64,000 nucleotides of DNA from Platerodrilus igneus. Lineage: Eukaryota > Arthropoda > Insecta > Coleoptera > Lycidae. Both the position numbers and the translations under genes were made by a program. Location: assembly GCA_036346225.1 (NCBI GenBank), contig JARFIW010001104.1, positions 5,358,001 to 5,422,000 on the forward strand. Reading direction: 5' to 3'. The notes beneath the pieces are model-generated. The model was not told the DNA's origin, ran no database searches, and was given only the letters and a program-made list of their open reading frames with translations. Of the stretch, positions 57,985-64,000 are shown one piece after another (within the stretch, counting starts at the first letter, position 1; the number at the start of each line of letters is the position of its first letter).

Positions 57985-58549
57985 TGTGTTTTTTTAACAT
58001 CATCATCATCATTGGGTCTTCAGTCCTGAAACTGGTTAGACGCGTACCATCATTGTTTCCTATTCTGAACTAACCTACAGATTTCCCCGAAATTTGCACA
58101 GTCTGCCTCTATCACTATCTGATCTAGGTCTACATCCACCACTTTTTTCCTATCTCTGCTTGCCATATATCCCATACTATTCCCCAAAAATGCCTTAGAA
58201 CGTATTCTACCCTTCTATTTCTCATATTTTTTTTCCCAAAGATATTCTTGTTCCCCTACTGTTTCTATAACCTATTTGTTATTACCTTTGTCTGTTCATC
58301 CTCATACATCTTAAGCACGGCATTTCAAAGGCTGCTACTGTTCTTCTGTCTGCTTTTCAGAATGTCCGTATTTTGTAGGCATACTGTCTGTGCTGTGCTC
58401 TACACATACGCTTTCAACAACTTTTTGTTCTATGTTTGTTGTCTTTCATCATAGGCGCCGTTCTTTCTTGTTAGATGCAGTTGGGTCCCCTTTTATTGTT
58501 TTACAATTATATACCCTATTTCTCCGACATTCAGTGGTTGCGAAGGGGG

Positions 58550-58852
58550 AGGCGTCGCCGTGAATCAATGTAGTAAGCGTAAGGCTACGGATCCCAAGGT
58601 CCCGGGTTCAAATCCCGACACGGCCGACTGCTTGAAAAATAGCAGGTGAGCATTTTTCACAAATATTACGCCCTAGTTCGGATGAGAGGTTAAATGGAGG
58701 TCCCGTGTGTGAGTGTTGTCAAGCACGTTAAAGATCCCTACCTTGCCTGGAACGGCAAGGGTTCGGCAAAATTCTAAATTTCCAGGCAACAAAAAACTCG
58801 CCTCCTGGCCAATGTAGTACCTTCGGGTGGAGCATTGGAAATGTAAATGAAC
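58550..58852 (+). mobile_element. tRNA-headed SINE, type 2 (copy S11)
   Basis: Full copy: AGGCGTCGCCGTGAATCAATG head, GGGTTCAAATCCCGACACGG B box, body, end GGAAATGTAAATGAAC. Perfect 14-bp flanking repeat GGTTGCGAAGGGGG at 58536-58549 and 58853-58866. Confidence 0.95.
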
Positions 58853-59368
58853 GGTTGCGAAGGGGGGTAAGCAGCCTGTGGCTGCCAAGTTCCCCCAGCA
58901 CTTGATTTACAGATTTAATATTTTTTCCAATATATCTTTTAGCACAGTCAACATTAGTTGCAGATATTTCACAACCGACACCTGTAGTTGTTTATAATCA
59001 TCAGATTTATTTGCGCCTAATTTTTCGTCATTGGGTTTTCCGTCTCAAAACTGGTTGGACATGTAGCTGCACTTATTTATTTTCTAACTAACCTACATAG
59101 TTCCCTGAAATTCTCACACAGCAATACAGCTCGGTTCCCCTTCTGTTGTTTTCTAAAATTATGCCCTATTTCACTGAGATTTATTGAAGGGGGTTAAGCA
59201 ACCTGTGGCTGCCAAGATCCCCCAACACTTAGACATTTGCCGAAATAATAGTTTTCCAGTAAATGCTTTCACACAATTACCATTATTCGAGAATATTGCC
59301 CATCCAATGCTTGTAGTTCCTTATAATAAATATCATGTTTAAGAGCAGTAACTTTCTTCGTCATTAAT

Positions 59369-60818
59369 TTATCCATCTTGGGACTGGTTGGATGCGTACC
59401 TCCATTGATTTATTTTCTGAGCTAGCCTACACATTTCCCTGAAACTCCTACAGCCTACATCGTTCACTATCTGTGTGCAGTAGTCTAACTTAAGTCTACC
59501 TCTTCTTCTCTTTTTTCCTATCTCTGCTTCTAGTATATACCGCACTATTCCCTCATGCCGTAGTGTGTTTACCATTTTCCACATATTTCTTTCTTCCCCT
59601 ACCATTTTTAGTACTTCTTCGTTCTTAACTTTGTCTGTCCATGATATCTTCATCAATCGTCTGTAGCACCACATTTCAAAGGCTTCTACCTTTTTCTTGT
59701 CTGCTTCTCCTACTGTCCAGGCTTCACAGCCGTACAGTGCTGTGCCCCATACATATGTTTTAAGCAATTTTTTCCTTGTTTCTATGTTTGTTGTCTTTGA
59801 GCACAGTAGTTGCTTTTTCTTGTTAAATGTAGCACGACCTTGTGCTAATCTTTATTTTATATCTTTTGTGCTTTTCCCATCTTGCGTTATTTGGCTTCCT
59901 ATGTAACAGAAATCCTTAACCTCTTGTAAGTTCGTGTTACATATTTGTATTCTTGTTTTTGATTTATTTTTCCTTCCTTTGCATACTAGTACTTTAGTTT
60001 TACTTTTGTTAATTTTCATACCGCATCTCTCTGTTAGAACCGTTTCCATTTCATTGAGAGCAGCTTCTAACTCTTCCTTGCTAGATGCTAATACCGCTAT
60101 ATTATCTGCAAATCTAAGCATATCAATTTTTGTCCCTGCGTAGTAATTCCAAATGTCTTCCTGCATTTGACAGTATTCATTGCCTCTTCAATGTACAAGT
60201 TAAAATTAATGGGGATAGGGAACATTCCTGTCTCACCCCTTTCCTAATGTTTACTTCTCTACGTTCCTGCTCTAATTCTATTACTCCTGTTTGCTCTTTG
60301 TATAAGCTATGTACTATCCGTCTATCCCTATAATTCATTCCAATCTTTTTGAGTATTTCGAACATTTTTTTCCATTTTACATTGTCAAATGCTTTTTCCA
60401 GATCTACAAACCCTATATACACGCTTTCGCCTTTTTCTATTGTTTTCTCCATTATCACCCTCAGAGCTAAGATAGCCTCCCGTGTTCCCCTGTTTTGCCT
60501 AAACCCAAATTGGTCTTCTCCTAGTATTTCTTCAACCCGTTTTTCCATTCGTCTTTGTATAATTCTAGTTAATATTTTTGACACGTGTGCTGTCAAACTT
60601 ATTGTTCGAAAATTTTCACATCTATCTGCGCCTTTCTTCTTTGGTATAGTTACTATGATGTTATGTTTGAAATCTTTGGGTATCTCGCCTGTTTCATACA
60701 TATAGCTTACAAGTTGGAAGAGACGTTCTGTTACTGCTTGACCAGCGGCTTTTAGAGTTTCCGCTTGCACCTTATCTGTACCAGGCGCCTTACCATTTTT
60801 CAGACCCTTTAATGCTAT
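59369..60818 (-). pseudogene. LINE-B B3 reverse transcriptase, partial
   Basis: The frame entering at 60818 runs to 60177, about 210 LINE residues after a repeat-derived start at 60848. It has LKNGKAPGTDKVQAETL, QFGFRQNRGTREAI, VYIGFVDLEKAFDNV (motif A Asp intact) and GVRQECSLSPLI (motif B). After a frame change, 60166-59852 carries LRFADNIAVL, with Asn in place of the second Asp of FADD. The C-terminal piece 59767-59369 has YGCEAWTVGEADKKKVEAF and ends WRYASNQSQDG. The palm mutation and frame breaks indicate inactivity. Confidence 0.9.
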
Positions 60819-61287
60819 TCTTCTTAATTTTCTTTGGGAATAAACCACTCATAGTTTTAAAATCTACTTTATTTACGTTTCGATCCATGACCTAGGATCG
60901 TTGTCAAAATAATAAAACTTCAAGTTTGACATTTATGACATAAATTGAAGGTGACTTTGATTTATTGATGTTCAAAATATTTGGTTTGAGTACACTAAAC
61001 AAAATTTTTAAAGTTTAAAGATGTTTTCCAAATTATTGAATTTATATAAAATTCACCAATAAAATTAATCAGCTGATTTCACGTTAAGCGTATTGGCTAC
61101 CTAAGAAAAGTCGGTCCCAGGCCGTAACACAAATTGAAGGCAATCATTCTTTTAAACTTTAAAAATTTTTGTTTAGTGTACTCAAACCAAATATTTTGAA
61201 CATCAATAAATCAAAGTCACCTTCAATTTATGTCATAAATGTCAAACTTGAAGTTTTATTATTTTGACAACGATCCTAGGTCATGGA
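60819..61287. repeat. Foldback (MITE-like) repeat with long inverted arms
   Basis: TCCATGACCTAGGATCG at about 60884 is repeated inverted at about 61271-61287. The arms pair over some 135 bp, including CAAATTGAAGGTGACTTTGA-like and GAACATCAATAAATCAAAG phrases, around a central loop. The left end has an extra 65 bp shared with 27053-27118; the right end lacks it. The centre holds TTTCACGTTAAGCGTATTGG, the empty version of the hAT target. Confidence 0.88.
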
Positions 61288-62060
61288 AACCGTTACGTCT
61301 CGTAACTGTAAATCCATCTTGACGCCAATTCGATGACTGGTGACGATATCGGCAGTTATCTCTTCTGGTGCATCCACCGCGTCGTTAAGTAACAAACACT
61401 CTTTTCTTGGTCTTGGTAGGCAACCGGTTGATAACAACAAACAAGAACCTGGACGTTGGTTTCCTGGAAAACTACTTCTAGCATATTTCGGACTATCCTC
61501 CAATCTAAGCGATCCAGTCCACAACCGCTTGGGCCCTAGTTTCACCCATTTTCCATCATCTGAGCTTTAAGATTCAGCAAAGCCTCCCATAGATGTCCAT
61601 AACTAGGTCTCTGCCATGAAGAATTTTGGTGACCAGATAGTAAACATAACGATTCTTATCTTGAAGAACCAAAGCTTTTTACAGTTGGCTGCTGTTGTAC
61701 TAATTCATCTACACATCCAAACTTTTCTTAAAACAACAGCTATTCCCTTGACATTGCCAAATCTTGAGCTACGCAATGTGCAAGGGAATACTCTTCTGAT
61801 GCTCTAAACAGATCTTGCTGTTTTTCAACAACAACGCCAAACCCTTTAAAACCCCAAAAAAAAATCTACATTTGGCTCATGATTAATAACTTGCCGAACA
61901 CCATTATCATTATTTTTCCTGGTTGTTGCCAGCGTAGGATGTTAAACGGTCAAAGTGTACCACTTTCGGTTTACCACGAGGATCTTCTGATCCGGTACAC
62001 TACATCATTAATCCTTTTAACACTTCGTACGGCCCTTCCCATTGTCTTTGTAGTTTTGGC
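61288..62060 (-). pseudogene. 3' end of Ty3/gypsy pol and downstream remnant
   Basis: Minus strand near 62045-62010 reads QRQWEGPYEVLKGL, the GPY motif of the integrase C-terminal domain, then GKPKVVHFDRL in another frame. From about 61930 to 61288 only broken frames remain (89 codons at 61545-61276, without clear motifs). No LTR was found before the foldback repeat at 61287. Confidence 0.65.
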
Positions 62061-62099
62061 GACAATCCACGTTTTCTTTGTGGATTGTACAACCACACT

Positions 62100-63036
62100 A
62101 AATCTCCAGGTTGATAACCACCTTCTTGTGCCTCGTGTCATATTGTGATTTCATTCGATCGCTTGCTGCCTGTATATTCTTTCGGACGTTTTCGTGAATA
62201 CTATTTGATTTTCCCACTAACGTAATCTTCACCTGCGATCTCTTCTCCAGGTTTAAATCCAAACTGAAGATCACATGGTAGCCGCAGTTCACGTCCTAGC
62301 ATTACGCAAGGGGCGAGTATTTCGTCGTGTACCGAGGATCGGTACGATAGGAATAAATGTAAATATTTAGTCTCGTTGATTTCAAGACAACTTTGGCCAG
62401 GTACTTTCCCAACGTCCTGTTCATTCTTTCAACCATTCCATCCGATTGAGGATGAAGTGGCGTGGTTCTAGTCTTCCTGATTCCAAGGTGCTTGCAGACG
62501 TTTTGAAACAACGCCGATTCGAAGTTTCGACCTTGATCGGGGTGTAATTCCAACGGAACTCCAAAACGACAAAACAACTCCCTGACTAGTACATCTGCAT
62601 CTGTCTCGGCTTCTTGGTTAGGTATAGCATATGCCTCCAGCCATTTGGTAAAATAATCCATTGCAACCAAGATGTATTCATTTCCTTTCTCTGATTCCGG
62701 AAACGGACCAGCTATATCAATGGCTACCCTCTCAAAAGGATTCCCCACGTTATACTGTCTCATTGGGGCTTTCCGTTTTAAGACCGGGCCATTTGCAGAG
62801 GCACACAATTCACATTTTCGGCACCACTCCTTCACATCATCTTTGCAGTTCAGCCAATAGAATCTTTCTCTCACTTTCTCGAGAGTTCTTTTCACGCCAA
62901 AGTGCCCTCCGGAAATACCATCGTGCAAGTGCTGCAACACTTCCGGCACTCTGCTTCTCGGCACTATCATTTGAAGTCTTTCAGTGCCATCTTCAAATTC
63001 CAGGCGTCGTTTCAAAATTCTATTTTCCATCATCAA
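62100..63036 (-). pseudogene. Ty3/gypsy integrase
   Basis: The frame 63036-62302 (244 codons) has the zinc-binding domain (LQHLHDGISGGHFG; WCRKCELCA), then the core: AIDIAGPFPES, LHPDQGRNFESALF and SDGMVERMNRTLGKY give the D, D and E catalytic residues. The frame ends near TKYSPLA; after a frameshift MLGRELRLPCDLQFGF and later domains follow. The core looks intact, but stops on both sides break the polyprotein. Confidence 0.92.
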
Positions 63037-63074
63037 GGAGTCCCACTGTGCTCAGTATACCTTCAGGCTCCTAC

Positions 63075-63506
63075 TTAAATACTAATTTCTTCCCAAGCTG
63101 GTCGTTGTCCTCTATTTTTCCACTCAATGATACGTCCCAATTCGGCGTCATTTTCCTGGTCTTCTCGTATTCTTTCGAGTTGCCAAGTATTATCGGTTAC
63201 CGTCATTCTATGGATGACACTTATTTTCTCTTCCATCTTGGAGCAATGATTGCAGTCCATCGGACAAGGTCTCCTTGATAGAGCGTCTGCATTCCGATGG
63301 CTAGTTCCTACACGATGCTCTGTATCAAAGTCATATTCCTGCAGCCGCTCTATCCACCTTGCCACTTGCCCTTCAGGATTTCGAAACTGTAGTAACCATT
63401 TCAGTGCAGCATGGTCTGTTCTCAACAGGAATTTACGGCCGTATAAGTACTTATAAAAGTGCTCTACGGATTTGACGACGGCCAACAGCTCCTTCTTGTC
63501 ACACAA
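63075..63506 (-). pseudogene. Ty3/gypsy RNase H C-terminal part and pol linker
   Basis: The frame opens KKELLAVVKSVEHFYKYLYG and has FLLRTDHAALKWLLQF and HRNADALSRRPCPMDC, the typical end of gypsy RNase H. A 1-nt frameshift near 63510 separates it from the upstream RT frame, and a stop at 63075 from integrase. Confidence 0.9.
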
Positions 63507-64000
63507 TAGTTCCTTTCTGGCCGCGACAAGACCTTGCTGAAATACCCAATAACTTTTTCTTGTCCGTCCTGCACTTGAGAAAGAACGCCTCCTATAGCTG
63601 TGTTACTGGCATCGGTATGCAACACAAATTTTCCCTCCATCCGTGGATAACTCAAAATTGGTGCTGTAACTAGTAGCCGTTTCAGTTGTTCAAATGCTCT
63701 GTGGCAGTCGTCATTCCAATCATATTCTTGTCCATCTTCGGTTAATTTTGTTAACGGTTTGGCAATGTTCGCAAACCCAAGTATAAAACGTCGGTAATAT
63801 GTGCACAATCCTAGAAAACTGCGTAGTTGGTGTATATCTGCTGGTGTAGGCCACTCCTGTACCGTTTTTATTTTGTCAGGGTCAGCTCTTATTCCGGTCT
63901 CCGAAACGACATGTCCTAGGTATTTCACCTCTTTTCCAAACAGGTGACACTTCTTGGGGCTCAATGTAAGGTTTGCCCCCCGTAATCTCTGGAATATCTC
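63464..64000 (-). pseudogene. Ty3/gypsy reverse transcriptase thumb and RNase H start
   Basis: Open from the window edge. LSPKKCHLFGKEVKYLGHVV, IRADPDKIKTVQEWPTP and LRSFLGLCTYYRRFI are the post-palm RT and thumb. FVLHTDASNTAIGGVLSQ and VIGYFSKVLSRPERNY start RNase H with its first Asp. The RT YVDD box and everything upstream lie beyond 64000. The frame ends in a shifted tail near 63510. Confidence 0.92.

Larger units (their letters stand above)
57992..60818 (-). mobile_element. LINE-B copy B3 with modules D and C
   Basis: Module C (57992-59020, with SINE S11), module D (about 59030-59340), then C-terminal and RT coding on the minus strand to 60818, where the foldback repeat cuts it. Endonuclease and 5' UTR are missing. 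The best-kept RT of the three copies. Confidence 0.85.

Noticed and set aside
60819..61287. Foldback repeat considered as an LTR or LINE end
   Set aside because: It has long inverted arms and a central loop, with no coding or tail; the MITE-like reading fits better, though the asymmetric left extension is unexplained.
62661..63278. 205-codon plus-strand frame
   Set aside because: Antisense to gypsy integrase and RNase H, whose catalytic motifs are clear on the minus strand.

Overview
This window is non-coding, transposon-saturated DNA from an insect or a close arthropod relative. The grounds are an errantivirus-type LTR element with an env remnant, BEL/Pao and Ty3/gypsy retroelements, insect-style mariner and hAT transposons, RTE-like LINEs with (GATGA)n tails, and tRNA-headed SINEs. 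Base composition is AT-rich with long structureless stretches. The species cannot be fixed from the sequence. I find no intact host protein-coding gene; almost every convincing reading frame is a broken piece of a mobile element.

Layout. 0-2.3 kb: degraded env and 3' LTR of an errantivirus entering from the left. 3.9-4.1 kb: short LINE-A tail with a perfect 11-bp target duplication. 4.7-10.1 kb: a tandem repeat, then two divergent, inverted copies of a zinc-finger gene with matching TATA promoters, with a mariner between them. 10.65-17.6 kb: a decayed BEL/Pao element on the minus strand carrying three SINE copies. 18.2-20.2 kb: possible solo LTR, a SINE and a second mariner. 21.8-27.1 kb: a hAT transposon inserted into a foldback repeat, itself split by a second BEL/Pao element; an empty paralogue of the hAT site lies at 61.08 kb. 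27.4-31.8 kb: LINE-A (minus), its endonuclease split by an internally deleted LINE-B derivative. 32-39 kb: mostly unrecognised AT-rich DNA, one transposon-like ORF family remnant, a LINE-A tail, and a LINE-B 3' module with two SINEs. 39.35-45.1 kb: LINE-B copy B1, flanked by about 145-bp direct repeats and carrying a palindromic LTR/tRNA-Lys insertion. 45-48.5 kb: two fragments of a third LINE lineage. 48.5-52.2 kb: an LTR element with gag and protease but no reverse transcriptase. 53.75-60.8 kb: LINE-B copies B2 and B3. 60.8-61.3 kb: foldback repeat. 61.3-64 kb: Ty3/gypsy pol on the minus strand, running off the window.

The features form an insertion chronology, not a pathway: BEL inside hAT inside foldback repeat; a LINE-B derivative inside LINE-A; an LTR palindrome and SINE inside LINE-B inside a third LINE. 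The most unusual item is 40239-41339. It is a retroviral-type cDNA in which LTR, a nearly complete DNA copy of the tRNA-Lys primer and an inverted U3 are joined head to head. It was integrated as one unit with a perfect 4-bp target duplication. Second are LINE-B's modular 3' region and its very long target-site duplication. Family names are recognised from motifs seen here and remembered family features; no database search was run.
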